A stretch of 64,000 bases of DNA from Axinella damicornis (Eukaryota; Porifera; Demospongiae; Axinellida; Axinellidae): the NCBI GenBank assembly GCA_963931865.1, contig OZ007513.1:9056155-9120154 (forward strand). The letters run 5' to 3'. This document shows positions 1 through 11,350 of the stretch, piece by piece; position 1 is the stretch's first letter; each line of letters opens with the position of its first letter. The notes beneath the pieces were generated by a model. That model was given only the letters and a program-made list of their open reading frames with translations. It ran no database searches and had not been told where the DNA came from. A program made the translations under genes and the position numbers.

Positions 1-22
1 CCCCCATTGCAACACATAAGAG
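1..22 (+). repeat. Remnant of module D
   Basis: The first 22 bases match the module D tract at about 13835 and 24665 (reading PPLQHIR), then diverge abruptly. This suggests the window opens inside a truncated further copy of the repeated block. Confidence 0.6.
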
Positions 23-840
23 CACAACAAGTATGGCATTCGCTGCAGCCTTGGAAGGCATACAGAGGGACTTCGCTCCACGCAGAGACAACGGGGTGAT
101 AGACATTGGTCTTCAGGCGGCCCTTGACACCGGGCTGTCTGAGTCCAGTTTTGTTAGGATCCCCCGGTGCGCACTCAAGGAAGTGACTCTCACGAATGCA
201 GGCGAGGAAGGTGAAGCAGTAGTAGTCCCCGCTGTCACCAACTCTCGGGCTGCAATCTAAAAACATGGGTGAACAACCTGTTCACCCAAAATGGTGGGGA
301 GGTCATGCTAGACACGGTCACCGGTCAGCAGTACGATGGTGTTTATCACCACCTCCTCCCAGGCCAGGCTGACCGAGTGGAATCGACGCTCATGCAGGGA
401 CCCGGATCGCTAATCCCAGAGCCATCTACATCACAACTGCCCCCGCCGGAGTGATTTACACCTACCACGGGGTCAAGTACAACACAGCCGAGATAGCCCC
501 CATGACAGACAGGGAGCTTGCGGCCCTCATCATCGTCAACATGTGTGCCGGCATCGCCGACGGCGTCGATGAGGATCACCTCAGGCTAGTGGTGGCCAGC
601 TATGTTATGGCTGTGTGCCTGAGCGCAGTCGAGGGTGGGGCGAGTTCCTGGTGGTTGCTGACCCAGACATGGATGCCGTGAGTCAGGACGAAATGAAGCT
701 CCTGTCGGATTTCCCATCCATCATGCCGACAGGGGCTCTGATCTGCGCTGCTGGTGGGCTGAACCACTACTTGATCAATCACACAACTGGCCAAGGGAAG
801 CTGCAAGGGTTCGCTCTCAAAGTAGCCAAGATCCTGGGGC
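23..840 (+). pseudogene. Unrecognised frameshifted reading frame
   Basis: Open stretches in three plus-strand frames succeed one another (33-260, 269-454, 451-681, 615-840) with composition typical of a real protein, including segments such as DRELAALIIVNMCAGIAD and DFPSIMPTGALICAAGG. The simplest reading is one coding sequence broken by at least two or three small indels. It is still open where the LINE tail begins at 841, so the LINE appears to have truncated it. I do not recognise the family. A structural or capsid-like protein of a mobile element is a guess only. No start codon or promoter can be chosen with confidence. Confidence 0.4.
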
Positions 841-870
841 TTGTATTGTATTGTATTGTATTGTATTGTA
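841..870. repeat. LINE 3' terminal pentanucleotide repeat
   Basis: Six perfect TTGTA units (ACAAT in the sense of the LINE) mark the 3' end of the retrotransposon at the junction with the unrelated reading frame to the left. Confidence 0.9.
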
Positions 871-1089
871 TAAATGTTCTTTTAACAGGGTTGCTACATC
901 AGCGAGCTGGTTTTCAGCAGCGCCCTGCATGTGTACAATAATTACAAGCAAGAAATGCAACAAGAATAAAAGGGGCAGCAACAAAAGGAAACAACTTTAC
1001 ATTACAGAGAAAACACAAGGCAAACATAACAAGCTATAATTATTGGTGCACAAAACAAATGAAAAGAGAGACAAAATGAAACAAGTATA

Positions 1090-1560
1090 TCATAAGTAGT
1101 GACTTTTATATAAGGTTTTAAAGGCTGACAGAGTAGGTGATGAGTACAGGGACTGGTGTAAGGAATTCCATATAACTGCCCCTTGATAATAAAAGCTGCT
1201 TTTGGCTATGTTTGTTCTTACAAAAGGGATAAAAATTCGGTGATCATTTCTTAAGGAACGACCAGTTTTGTGTATTGATAACTCAAAAGTATTACATAAA
1301 TAGGGGGGAGACAATTTATTCAGTACCTTAAAAACGTACGTGGCAGTGTGGTATTTCCTGCGCTGTTCCAATGTAGACCATCTGAGCTGACTATACAGTT
1401 CGGCTGTCCTGGCAGTTCTAGGTGCTCCCGTGACAAGTCTCGCAGCTAGCTTCTGGACTCTCTCTAGCTTGTCAATCTGTTTGCAGGTCTTGGGTGACCA
1501 TGCAACGTCACAATAATCCAGATGGGGCTGGACCAGAGCTCTATAGAGCTTGGATGTCAC
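1090..1560 (-). pseudogene. LINE post-RT C-terminal domain fragment
   Basis: The 156 codons include KLYRALVQPHLDYCDVAWSP and DKLERVQKLAARLVTG, the conserved thumb and post-RT block of CR1/Jockey/L2 LINEs. They continue to a stop about 220 bp before the pentanucleotide tail. The frame differs from the RT core by a shift at 1557-1560, so at least two lesions separate this copy from an intact polyprotein. Confidence 0.8.
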
Positions 1561-2261
1561 AGTGGCATCATTCTCCTGATAGCATGCAGCTTGCCACGAG
1601 CTTTAGCTACCAGAGAGTCGATGTGGTGCTCCCAGGAGAGGTGGTTGTCGATCTTTACTCCCAGGTAAGTTTTAGTGCAAACTTGCTTGATTGGCTTGTC
1701 ATCTACGACTATAGTGATCTTGTGGGCATTTAGCCTCTGCCGAGTGCCAATTAGCATTGCAACTGTCTTTGGGTGATTTAGTTTCAATTTATTAGAAATC
1801 ATCCATGTACCCACCGCAGCCATGTCACATTGCAGGGAGTTCTCTACCTCACTGGCTGATGGGGAGCTGTAATGGATTGTAGTGTCATCCGCAAAGATGT
1901 CTGTTTTGGACTTGTTGATGACAGAAGGGAGGTCGTTTATGTAGAGGCTAAAGAGTAGTGGGCCCAGTATGGAGCCTTGGGGAACGCCATGTGTGATTTC
2001 ACCCCAGTCGGAGAATTCATTAGACAAGCGGACACGCTGCTGTCTCGCCTGTAGGTAGCTACACAACCAAGCATGGGATGACTTCCTCACTCCATAGTAG
2101 GGCAACTTGTTGAGCAATATTGAATGGTCTATACAATCAAATGCTTTGGCAAGATCCAGGAATACCACACCTGTTAAGTGGCCACTGTCAATGGCTTTTC
2201 TCCATAAGTCAGTCACATAGAGGACCACGTCCTGAGTCGAGCCTGGAGATGAGAGGGCCAC
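1557..2261 (-). pseudogene. LINE reverse transcriptase core fragment
   Basis: This 234-codon frame begins inside RT at GSTQDVVLYVTDLW and holds FLDLAKAFDCIDH (motif A with catalytic Asp), HGVPQGSILGPLLF (motif B) and IFADDTTIH (motif C, FADD). The segment that normally joins the preceding frame (LKLCGPLIS) to STQDVVLYV, roughly 80-90 residues of the fingers, is absent, and the frame shifts at the junction near 2245. An internal deletion in the element or its template explains this. Catalytic residues survive but the fold cannot. Confidence 0.85.
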
Positions 2262-4227
2262 AGAGTTTCAAGAATTTTGGGGGTATACCATCATGGCCAG
2301 TTGCTGTCCGATGGTCCAGCGTACACAGCAAGTCATGGACGGTTTCTTCCTCAACAGTGATAATCTCAAGATCTGGAACTGGATCTTGGTGTTGGAGAGA
2401 AAGATAGGAAATGGGGTCCAAGTTCTGGGTTAATGGGATTTGTTGCACAATTTGAGGGGCAACAGTTAGGAAATGGTGGTTGAAGTCATCAGCTGAGTGA
2501 CTTGACAAGGGAGCAGAAGCGGGAGCCGACTTGTTAGACAAGTGACGAAATTCTTTCCAGAACTTGTAGGGCTTCCGTCTGGTTTCCTCAGCCAAGTGGT
2601 GATAATAGGAAGCTTTGGCATCTCTAAGTACGGCTGTGGCTTTGTTTCGAAGCGCTCTATAGTTGCACCAAGCCTCTGGAGTGCTATGTTTAAGGGCTTT
2701 CCTGTGAGCCAGATCTCTTTTGATCCTGGCTTCACGAACCTCTGGCTGACGAGCCCAAGGTGAAGAGTTCAGCTTTACTCTCAATGCCTTCTCGGGCACA
2801 ACCCTGTTCATCACTGCGGTTGTGTAGGTGGTAAATTCCTCTACACATTTGTCAAGGTCGCTGATGTCAGTGATGCACTTGAGAGACTCATCATTCATCA
2901 GATCGTAGAGCAGGTCGGTGTTGAGCTTATTATAATTCCTTGTTTTGATGTACTTTGGGGGCTGGGGTGTCTTTAGTCCACGTGGACGTAGATAAGTGAG
3001 GATTAGATGGTGGTCACTGGTGCTGGATGGAATAGCAAGTGTTTGATGGAAGTAGCCGGGGTCATTGGTGAGAATGACGTCAAGTTGACTGATAGAAGTC
3101 TCAGTAACTCGGGTAGGGGCACACACCAGCTCAACCAGATTAAGCTGGTTGCAGAAGGAAGTCAAAAGTTTAGTGGTTGGAAGTGAGGAGTCCATTAGAT
3201 TGCAATTAAGATCTCCAAGAATTGCAATTCGCTTGTTAGCTGAGAGGGCCAGGTCACATTCGTTCAGTAAGTCATTGAAGAAGCCAGAGTGGGAGGGAGG
3301 TCGATAGGCACAGCAGATAAGGGTTGATCGTTTGCTGCGGGGAAAAATTTCGATCCATAGGGTCTCAATAGGACTTGATTTGAGGTCTGGACGAGGGACG
3401 AACTTAATGGAGGTGGAGATAAGGGTGGCAACACCTCCACCATGTTGGTTTCGATCGTTCCTCAGAAGGCTGTAGCCTGGTAATGAGACTTCAGCATCAG
3501 ACACGGTCTCGTCAAGCCAGGTCTCGTCAAGCCAGGTCTCGTCAAGCCAGGTCTCGGAGAGTGTTATTACATCAATGAGATGGTTTGTGGCTAGGAGCGA
3601 AATTTCGTCCATGTGTGGTAGAAGGCTCCTTGCATTGAGATGAGTGACAGATACACTATTTGGGTAATTCGGGAGGTTGGCATCATGTCCCTCGGAGACA
3701 GTATGATCTGACAGGTCTAACAAGGAGGAAGTGAAGCTTGGGAGGCAACAGGTAGGGCAGAGCCAGGTGTCAGAGCAACTGCCTAACCTGAGATATTCTT
3801 CATCACTGACAAAGGCACATTTTGGGTGACACCATCGTTGGCAGCCATCACAACAGATACCTTGGTCTATTACTTCATCATTACAGGATACACAAGGGTA
3901 CCTGGGGGCTGTTGTGGGTCCTGGGTTAGGATGAGTGTCACCACAGAGCAGCAGGAGTCCAATACTGAATAGCCACGGTTTGCGCAGTAGCTGGTGCTTC
4001 CAATTAGTGCCTCTCTTGTTGGCAAATACTGTAGCTCTCAACAACTGTAGTTTTGTCATGAGTTTAGCCCCGGCAGTATTCCAAACACCTGGGAGCTTGA
4101 AACGGTTGGTGGAACAGTCGGTAGAGCGCTCAGTGAGCCAAAGCAATGTTAATCCAAACAGAGTCAACTTCCGAACGTGCACCGCCATTTTCGTACGTAC
4201 GTGTCTTGCATACACGGCAGACCGCAC
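2209..4227 (-). pseudogene. LINE polyprotein N-terminal part: 2A-like, PHD finger, endonuclease, start of RT
   Basis: The reading frame is 672 codons. Residues about 86-104 are a hydrophobic run (WLFSIGLLLLC) followed by GDTHPNPGP, a 2A-like ribosome-skipping motif. Residues about 112-160 form a C4HC3 PHD finger. Residues about 191-430 are an APE-type endonuclease with LNARSL, SETWLD, HGGGVA, ILGDLN, LDVILTN and SDHHLI, covering the expected metal and catalytic positions. RT begins near residue 640 (HDGIPPKFLKL), then the frame is lost at about 2245. The catalytic SETWLD is followed by a 15-bp tandem expansion. The endonuclease could have been functional. The protein as a whole cannot be, because RT is interrupted. 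Confidence 0.85.
3506..3550. repeat. 15-bp triplication in the endonuclease catalytic motif
   Basis: GTCTCGTCAAGCCAG occurs three times in direct tandem. On the minus strand it expands the block after the catalytic Glu to ETWLDETWLDETWLDET, in frame. Confidence 0.95.
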
Positions 4228-4288
4228 CCAAGTGGCTCAGGCAGTGAGAGATGTGACTATGACAGTTATCACTAAGGCGTCATGCCAC

Positions 4289-5960
4289 AGCATTAATTTG
4301 TGCTCCCATCTGTTGTAGTCAACTCATTTCCTCTCCCAGTATAATTATAGCGGCTGAGTAGATGGTAGTTTAAGTGTCATCATTTACAGAAGTGCCTGGC
4401 GTTGGATTTTGATACCTGTAGCCATGACCACTCAAGAAAACACACAATTTGTGTGTTTATTGCTTCTCTCTGTGCATTGAACCAAAAGAATATTCCTTTG
4501 CTTACAGAATATTTGTGCTAGACTCGCTGTCACCGAGCCAAACAATGCCCTACAGCAATGCCCTACAGCAAAGTGGCAGTAAAAAGTGATGCTGTTGCCC
4601 TTGGTTTGGTGTGAATACCCACATCGGAGGCCAAGGCATATGAGGTACTCACATGAAGAGACTTGGTTCCAGGTGTGTTTAATGGTACTGATTTAGGACA
4701 ATCTAGCTATAGTAATGTGACCTTAAGAAATTGAAGTTCATTCAATACCTACGAATTTTCTGATCAGTCATATTACACCCACCAACCGCCAGACTAGCAC
4801 CCTCCAGCCATGAAACAACTGTTACCCAACTGCATTCACTCGGCAATGCAGGGATCAAGAAATGAAATTTGGATTCTGCTCTACATAAGGATTTTTGCAT
4901 CTAGAGTGTTTCAGACTACCACACCCTCATTTTCACTGAACTTCAATGATGTGGTACAGTCTCTATCCTGAGCATGGGCTGTTGGATAGGATCATAGGCT
5001 TCTTTGTCAGGTAAGTTGATTCCTTACCATACTTTCTCACTGTCTCTCAGTTTGTGCTACACTTCAACTGGCTTCAACTCCATGCATGGGACCTTCGTGC
5101 GTGAAAGAATATTTCTATGAGGATGCCTTTGTGCAAACGTTATTCATGATCTTCGTCTGTATGGTTTTTGTACATCAGAAAAATGAACTGTCTCTTGTCA
5201 GAATTATGGATTCTTGAAATCTTTAACGTTAGAGTGTTTCATACCCTCATTTTCACTGAACTTCTGTGATGTATACAATGAGCTTTGTAGGACATCGCTG
5301 AATGGGTAGGTAAATTTGGTATAAAAGGCGCTTGCCGATCTTCATTTGCTAAGATGATTCCTTACCCTGTATAAGAAACAGGTATACCTCTATAACACTT
5401 GCTTATTACCAATTAGTTGACCAAAATCGGGAAGAGTATTTGTTGCAAGTACTGTGACATACCCAAGAATCTTGAAGGCCATCATCAGCTTGGATGGCAG
5501 AACAAAGGAATCACTTGTCAAGGCATTTGATTCCTCCTTCTGTGGAGAGTAATAAGATGTACACACCACCACACAGCTGGAACCAACAAGGTCGCCTCGT
5601 AGCTATAGGGTTGGGAACCACACGACAACCCAGCCTCCAGCATATCCCTCTCACATCTCGGCCATTTCCACGTAGTCGGAAAGACCAGACGACAGAGCTA
5701 GCAGGGAGAATTCCAGCATCTTGATGCACAGGCTACACATATGCGTATGCACAGTTCATGGACGAACACGTGTTGTTGCATTTTCTTGCTTGTGATCATT
5801 GTAAGTGCTTCCGAGATCCATCGTGTGGTTGCTGACTGCTAGGAGCGATTTGTCCAAGCTGCCCTTGTAGCTACAGTATGAAATGTAGTTGGAAGACTGA
5901 ATGTATATAACATGCCACAACCTTTTGATTTCCTGAGTTAGCCGAGGAAGGAAATGAAAG
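4289..5960. repeat. Module A, first copy
   Basis: The tract matches 31361-33700 almost throughout, 29521-30010 in part and 18690-19229 in part. The first shared segment starts at an AGCATTAATTTG motif. It holds no long frame. The short plus frame 5494-5724 is shared with the other copies, and in the 18690 copy it runs directly into a piggyBac transposase. A piece of about 290 bp present in the third block (about 31450-31740) is missing here. Function unknown. Confidence 0.75.
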
Positions 5961-6195
5961 TTAAAAGAACACCACAGTAGTGTGGCTGTACATATCTCAA
6001 TGCTGAATGATACATGTGACCTCTGCTTTACATACCATAGTAAATGGAATCCAAAGGCGTAAAGTGTAAGGTGTACTGTCATAGTGGCATCAGTGTTTTC
6101 TGACGAGGTTCAAAAGGGACTTGAAGCTAGTATCACAGAAGTTTAAGTATATCTGCATAGTTTTAGATACGTTATAGCAGCATAAGTGATTTCTG

Positions 6196-7770
6196 ATGAG
6201 CTTCGAAAGGGACTTAAGGAAGTATCAGACATGTAAGCATATCTGCATAGAGTTTTTCAGTTGTATGAACTCAAACTCATTCGGAAGGACTGCTTTGTTG
6301 TGGAGTACAAAACATCCCAAGTATATCCGCAACGAGACCGCGGCATACATGAGGAAGAATATGCATACAATGGGGAGGGGTGTACGATTTTAGAAGTAGA
6401 GACACCCCAAGGGTGGTTCTGCCTAGATGCCACTCGGCAGCACAACACCTTGGGGCGTCTCCCAACGTCTTGCTTTGCTGGTGTGAAGAATGAATATCTT
6501 GTTTGCTAACAAGAATCACAAGTGATTGGCTCTTACAAGCTAAAGGTATGCTTGACGAATTTGACTGAAGATATCAAACTCTACTAGGTATATATAAAAT
6601 GTTAGGCCTTTCACACAGTCTGCATTTCCAGCAAAATGTCAGTCACCGGATAGTAAGCATCAAGTTGATTATACACAATGAAACCTGAGTCATGTTCTTC
6701 TATCAGGTTCGCTACTCACAACTTGCACTTCAACGCCCAAAGATTCCAGCTTCTTTTGAAAGGATTTTGCCCGGTTACTAGCTCCAATGAGGGAGAATGG
6801 TGGTAAATGTATTGAAGCAACCTCACCAATATCAGGCCACTGCATCTAACTTTTCATGTCATCAATATGTTTCGTCTTTCATCCTAGACTCTGCTAGGTT
6901 TGCTATTGCTGGTTTTTTGTTGTTGTTTTTGGGGGGTTTTTTTTGGGGGGGGGGGGGGGGGGGGGGTTACAACAGTATGTAGGTCCATGTGGTACCAAAT
7001 TGCTTCAGCAATCAGTGACCAAGTCATGGAGGATGTTGGTAAGTTCCTTGAATTTTTGTACTGCAGGCTGCAGCAAGTTACATTAATTATTTTGCGTAAA
7101 CCCACTTTGCCACAACCAGGGGTGCAATTAGGGTCAACCATGCAATCAAGCAGCTTGTGAAATACTAACCCAAGGGATGGGTCAGCTTAAACAGAGCATG
7201 TCCCATATAAGAGTTCTCTTGGAACACATCTGGTAAGATTTCTTTCGAGCAGAGAGACAAACTCACACACCTTATCCATGGAGAACTGTTTCCAATGTTT
7301 ACTGTGTGTGCACTCTCCATGATTAGCCTCATCCCACAACACGTCTTCAAAATGTCTACACAATTAACTCCTACCGTCCTCCTCCATGTAAACAATCGAG
7401 TTATCGGTCGGACAAACTCACACACCTCATCCATGGAGAATTGTTTACTGTGTGTGCACTCTCCATGATTAGCCTCATCCCACAGTACACCTTCAAAATG
7501 TCTACACAACTAACTCACACCATCCTCCTCCATGTAAACAATTGACTCATTGGTGAATAAAGTTGACATTGTGAGCAAACAGAGGAGCAGAATCTGGAAT
7601 GTCATAGGGAACGTTTGGGGCACCAAATGCTGGTGGTGCAGCATACTTGTGGAAATACAGGAAGTGAGGGAGAGGAGGAAGGGGTTACAAAACAATAGTG
7701 AACATCTTCTTTCACTGAACATGGATGAACACAGCAAGAAAAGTGTAAGTGATAGTAGCGACATTCTATA
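6196..7770. repeat. Module B, first copy
   Basis: The tract matches 33679-34960. It includes a tandem repeat of about 150 bp (two copies at about 7260-7550, three in the other copy) that carries a minus-strand open frame. It also holds a 22-base G tract at 6945-6966. About 70 bp at 6214-6285 lies in the opposite orientation relative to the other copy. No domain was recognised. Confidence 0.7.
6945..6966. repeat. Poly(G) tract, 22 nt
   Basis: An uninterrupted run of 22 G follows a T/G-rich stretch. It is a possible assembly-sensitive or quadruplex-forming site. Confidence 0.95.
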
Positions 7771-8310
7771 AATAACGCTATTTGAATTTTGCTGTTTACA
7801 CTAGTCACATGCCCGCGGCTCGATCGCGGTGTTCGGCGCGACCTGCACTGAGATGCAGAATTGACTTGAAGAGTTGTTAAGGTCTTTTGGATATATCTTG
7901 CGATGACGGACTATATTACAAAAACGAAACACTTTTATACTAGCCAACTGAAAATCAAGAGAAACCACATCCTATATGATATAACTCAGCAGGCAGTTGA
8001 GTAACATCCTGTGCAGAAATGATAATCAACAGTGGACTCTTGAAATTAAAGTACAGGTGGGACATCAGAATGCTGAAAGCTCTCATCTGTGACACCACAG
8101 ACTTTTTCATGCAGCTAGCCTATCTATGATATCCATTGATTGTGTTTAATTTGGAGGTTTGATTGATCTGCTACAGTATAATTATATATTTCAGAAGCTT
8201 GCTTTTCATATGCATGAGCTGTCTGAGGGTTCTCCAATGAAATTTCAGGGAGCAGTACATGTATCTGCAGGGGGTATTCAGACCTCTGAATCAGATACTC
8301 ATCAGAATGT
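7771..8310. other. Non-coding stretch
   Basis: No frame of note, no terminal repeats and no match to the other modules was noticed in this interval. Confidence 0.5.
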
Positions 8311-8483
8311 AGCTAGCTAGCTCAGCTCTAATATTAGAGTATAAATGTCCTATAGCTAGCTATATACGTGTACTGGCCATGGGCATATGCTGAGTGACTC
8401 ACAAAGTCTGTCAGTGGCCAGTACACGTATATAGCTAGCTATAGGACTTTTATACTCTAATATTAGAGCTGAGCTAGCTAGCT
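8311..8483. repeat. Fold-back palindrome, 69-bp arms
   Basis: Left arm 8311-8379 and right arm 8415-8483 are reverse complements with about one mismatch, separated by a 35-nt loop. The ends are AGCTAGCTAGCT. It could be a fold-back MITE. No clear target duplication is visible. Confidence 0.9.
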
Positions 8484-8799
8484 CCACAAGGAAACTGTGC
8501 ATTCATGAAATTAAAATGACCTAAGCAGAATATTGTACATAACACCTATAACTCAAAGAAACTTCCCGCACAGACCTAGGACTAAACATGGGCATATTCT
8601 TACAGGAAGGTGTTCAAAGCATGACTACAAACATATTAACGTAACATCACTGCCCACCAATAAGTGATTAAATCACACTACTGTTCGGACATCTTTACTG
8701 CACATCTTCAGTGATTTCGTCACAGTGTGAAACCAGAGACGTGAGGCGCAAGGCCACCATACAAAGGCTTGCAGTCGACAGACTCAAATTCATTGAAGG
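8484..8799. other. Non-coding stretch with short similarity to 36505-36580
   Basis: About 70 bp at 8728-8799 resembles 36505-36580. Otherwise nothing was recognised. Confidence 0.45.
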
Positions 8800-9120
8800 T
8801 ATGATGCTGTAGCACATCCTTTTCAATAGAGTTCACAGAGGTTTGAGAGTCGCCTGACAGACTTCCCGATCCTGAAATGGGGCAGGGTTAGCCACACATG
8901 ATTCAACAAGTATGCCCAGGAAATGGAACACGTTTTGAGGTTCAGATTCCCAGATGAACCACAAGACCAACCGGAACAACCAGGTTTTGTGGAGTTACAT
9001 TGTCAGGTTAAGGCAGCAGAAGGTTTGCACAGATAACTCAACATTTGAAGTGCATGCATGTAACCAGTATATTGCTGCAATTCCAGAGGAAAACCCTCTC
9101 ACAAAGAACCTTGATCATTC

Positions 9121-10018
9121 GCCTCCATTTTTCCAACCCTGAGGAGTATGGGCTGTACTTTCCACCTAGGAGGCAACTCTCACTGGTAGGCCAACAGAGG
9201 AGCTGACAACAATACTCTACTTTGAATGTTGGCGGGTGAGGTGGAGTGTGGAGGAGGAGATGGGCGTATATTTACCGGATACCGGGGAGTTTCAGAAGGA
9301 CATCATCCTCCTTGCTGATCTCACCAGCTATTCAGCCCAACACAAGACCAAGCCAGTATTTCCTTGTATTATTTCCCAGCTGTATGTGGTTATCAAATGC
9401 AGTGCTACAAAGCGACTTACGTGGACTTACGTATAGAACTAACATTGACTACATACTTTCGAACACCTCACCCATTCCTTTGAGAGGTGCATGGGCAACA
9501 TCCAAGGAAATGAGAGTGCCTTCAATGGCGGAAAAACCAAGCTTGACAGACCTGAGGCAACTGATTGGTTACTGCAGCGGAAGCTTCGGGGACAAACTCC
9601 CTATAGAAAATTACATGTCTCTGGGCCACTCTACCAACTCAAAAGGACTAGAAGCACAGTGACTTTAGTAGCACTGAGTAAAATGCAATCTCTGATAGCG
9701 AACATGTCACTGAATGCTTCAGGAGGTCAAGTCATCCAAGGGGCAAGAGACCCTCCCAAACGCACAGCCTGCTTCTCAAGGGTGTTTCTCCCAGTTTGTT
9801 ATTCAACTCTGGAACAGTTCTTCTCAGCATTCATCAAAGCATTGCGACTTGGTGGTGGTTATGGTATGGTTATTCTCCAATACACCACAAGTACATTGCA
9901 ATCCTGTATGCGGTCCCCCAACACCACAACCATGCAGCTGCTGCAGACCACAATCTTGCTGCCACTGTTCGCAAGATTGGAGAGAGTCTAAGTCATCTTG
10001 AGGCATATAGGAAAGAGT
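9121..10018 (+). pseudogene. Unrecognised reading frame of module C
   Basis: A plus-strand frame runs through WSVEEEMGVYLPDTGEFQKD and stops after KRLTWTYV at 9436. Another open frame (9491-9991) follows with MGNIQGNESAFNGG onward. All three module C copies (here, 21118-21987, 41392-42209) keep most of these frames, so the sequence probably descends from a coding region. The competing frame 9246-9662 is comparably open and I cannot say which was used. No domain was recognised. Confidence 0.35.
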
Positions 10019-10019
10019 G

Positions 10020-10511
10020 AACTACAAGATTAAGCAGCAGCAGTGTAAGGGGGTTCGTAAAAGCATGCAGTTCTTAGCTGTGAAGAATACCTTAAGTTGT
10101 ATGAATTGCAGTTCATGCAATTCATGCTCAAATCTTTCCCCTGAATTCACACTCATGGGGAATATGTTGGTCAATCCTGTAATGCTCAGGAAGATAGTTT
10201 TCTCTGAATCTCCTTACACAAGTATTTTTGGAGGCCGGTATAAGATGATTCCACATGACCTTGCAGAGCTAGGTCACACTTCAAACAGTATCTACAGCTA
10301 AATGTTAGCTTCCCTATTTCGTCTGGGTGGCATTCTGAACTATGATATTGAAAGGTATCAGTGTTGCAGAAGACCTTACCACAGAATGACATTCATGAGC
10401 AAAGTGGGACTTTTGGTAGTTCATAAGATCAGATGTAGATTTGCAAACTTTAGAACAATATTCACATGGTTTGCAGACCATTTTGCAATGGCTGATGTAG
10501 GACAATTTCAC
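10020..10511 (-). pseudogene. C2H2 zinc-finger relic in module C, copy 1
   Basis: On the minus strand, CKPCEYCSKVCKSTSDL...H, a finger starting at KVFCNTDTFQYHSSECH, and FSCRYCLK form C2H2-type fingers. A one-base deletion at about 10389, relative to the third copy, shifts the frame inside HECHFCGK. A second truncation removes the last finger seen at 42440. Such proteins normally bind nucleic acid. This copy is broken. Confidence 0.65.
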
Positions 10512-10886
10512 ACAGATTGAGAAGCCTCGGAGCTTACTTCTGGATGTGAATGCATGGTGGTCACAACTTGCACATGAGGTTTTCTTAAGTCAACCTTGAA
10601 TTCCATTACACTCCTGCTTAGCTTTTGTTTATCTGCTCCTATTAGCACAGAGCAGTACATACATTACCTTATATGGCATTGGGCATTTGTTTACATGCAC
10701 ATTCTAATCATTATGAATTCTGCTTCACTGCTAAGCAGCCATACTTCCTCCTTTCTGCTCAGCATGGCAACTTCAAGGAGCCCCTATCCCTGTGGGAAAT
10801 TTAATTCCATTACACTTCCCGCCATCCCGCCAACTGCCATCCCGCAAACCAGCAACAGCCACCCCCACCACCAGCTGGACTGAGTG

Positions 10887-10894
10887 TGCTGCAG
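10887..10894. repeat. hAT target-site duplication, left
   Basis: TGCTGCAG flanks the inserted element and is repeated exactly at 11351-11358. The uninterrupted site survives at about 22872 in the paralogous copy. Confidence 0.9.
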
Positions 10895-11350
10895 TAGGCA
10901 TGAGAATTTTATGCCGGCATAATTTTGAGCAAAATAGGTCATTAAAACCACCGAGCATAATGCGAGCATAATAGCCTGTTTTTGGCTGTATTGGAAGCAA
11001 AACTGCGCATGCACCTCACTGGTTAGCTGCAGTTCGCAAGATTGTCCTTATTCAACCCTCATCTGCAGCCGCTGAGAGAGTCTTCTCCATCCTGAACGCT
11101 TCTTTTGGCAAACGCCAGGACAATGCACTCCAAGACTATGTTGAAAGCTCGCTTATGCTACAATACAACAAGCAATGACCAATATTCTGTTGTAATGATG
11201 TATTGTTTGTGTACCGCCGTGTGTTGCATTTTTTTGTGGTTACAAATTTGGGAGCATAATAGCATGATTATCAAGCATAATTAGGCCAGATTTGGAGCAT
11301 AAAAGAAAAGCAAAATAACTGAATATGGTAGCATAATATTCTCATGCCTA
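10895..11350 (+). mobile_element. 456-bp non-autonomous hAT relic
   Basis: The element begins TAGGCATGAGAAT and ends with the reverse complement ATTCTCATGCCTA. It is bounded by an 8-bp duplication (TGCTGCAG) and is missing from the paralogous module C at about 22875. An 8-bp duplication plus an encoded hAT C-terminal segment assigns it to hAT. The interior has been reduced to the last part of the transposase. It interrupts the coiled-coil exon of the module. Confidence 0.92.
11011..11178 (+). pseudogene. hAT transposase C-terminal (dimerisation) fragment
   Basis: The frame reads PSSAAAERVFSILNASFGKR and on to LMLQYNKQ and a stop, the hallmark C-terminal hAT dimerisation block (SSAAAERVFS). 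No DDE residues precede it within the 456-bp element, so it cannot catalyse transposition and would need a partner in trans. Confidence 0.85.

Larger units (their letters stand above)
841..4288 (-). mobile_element. CR1/L2-type non-LTR retrotransposon (LINE)
   Basis: On the minus strand the order is a hydrophobic leader with a 2A-like motif, PHD finger, apurinic-type endonuclease, reverse transcriptase and a conserved C-terminal region, ending in a short tandem repeat of six ACAAT units (841-870 on the plus strand TTGTA). A microsatellite tail instead of poly(A), together with the PHD/endonuclease order, fits the CR1/L2/Rex group. The 5' edge is set at about 4288 because module A sequence, matching 31361 onward, starts at 4289. 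No convincing target-site duplication is visible. The copy is dead: RT is internally deleted and frameshifted. Confidence 0.85.

Noticed and set aside
841..4288. Target-site duplication for the LINE
   Set aside because: The bases on either side (GGGGC and AGCATTAA) do not match, and the right flank is module A rather than a continuation of the left-hand reading frame, so a simple insertion cannot be shown.
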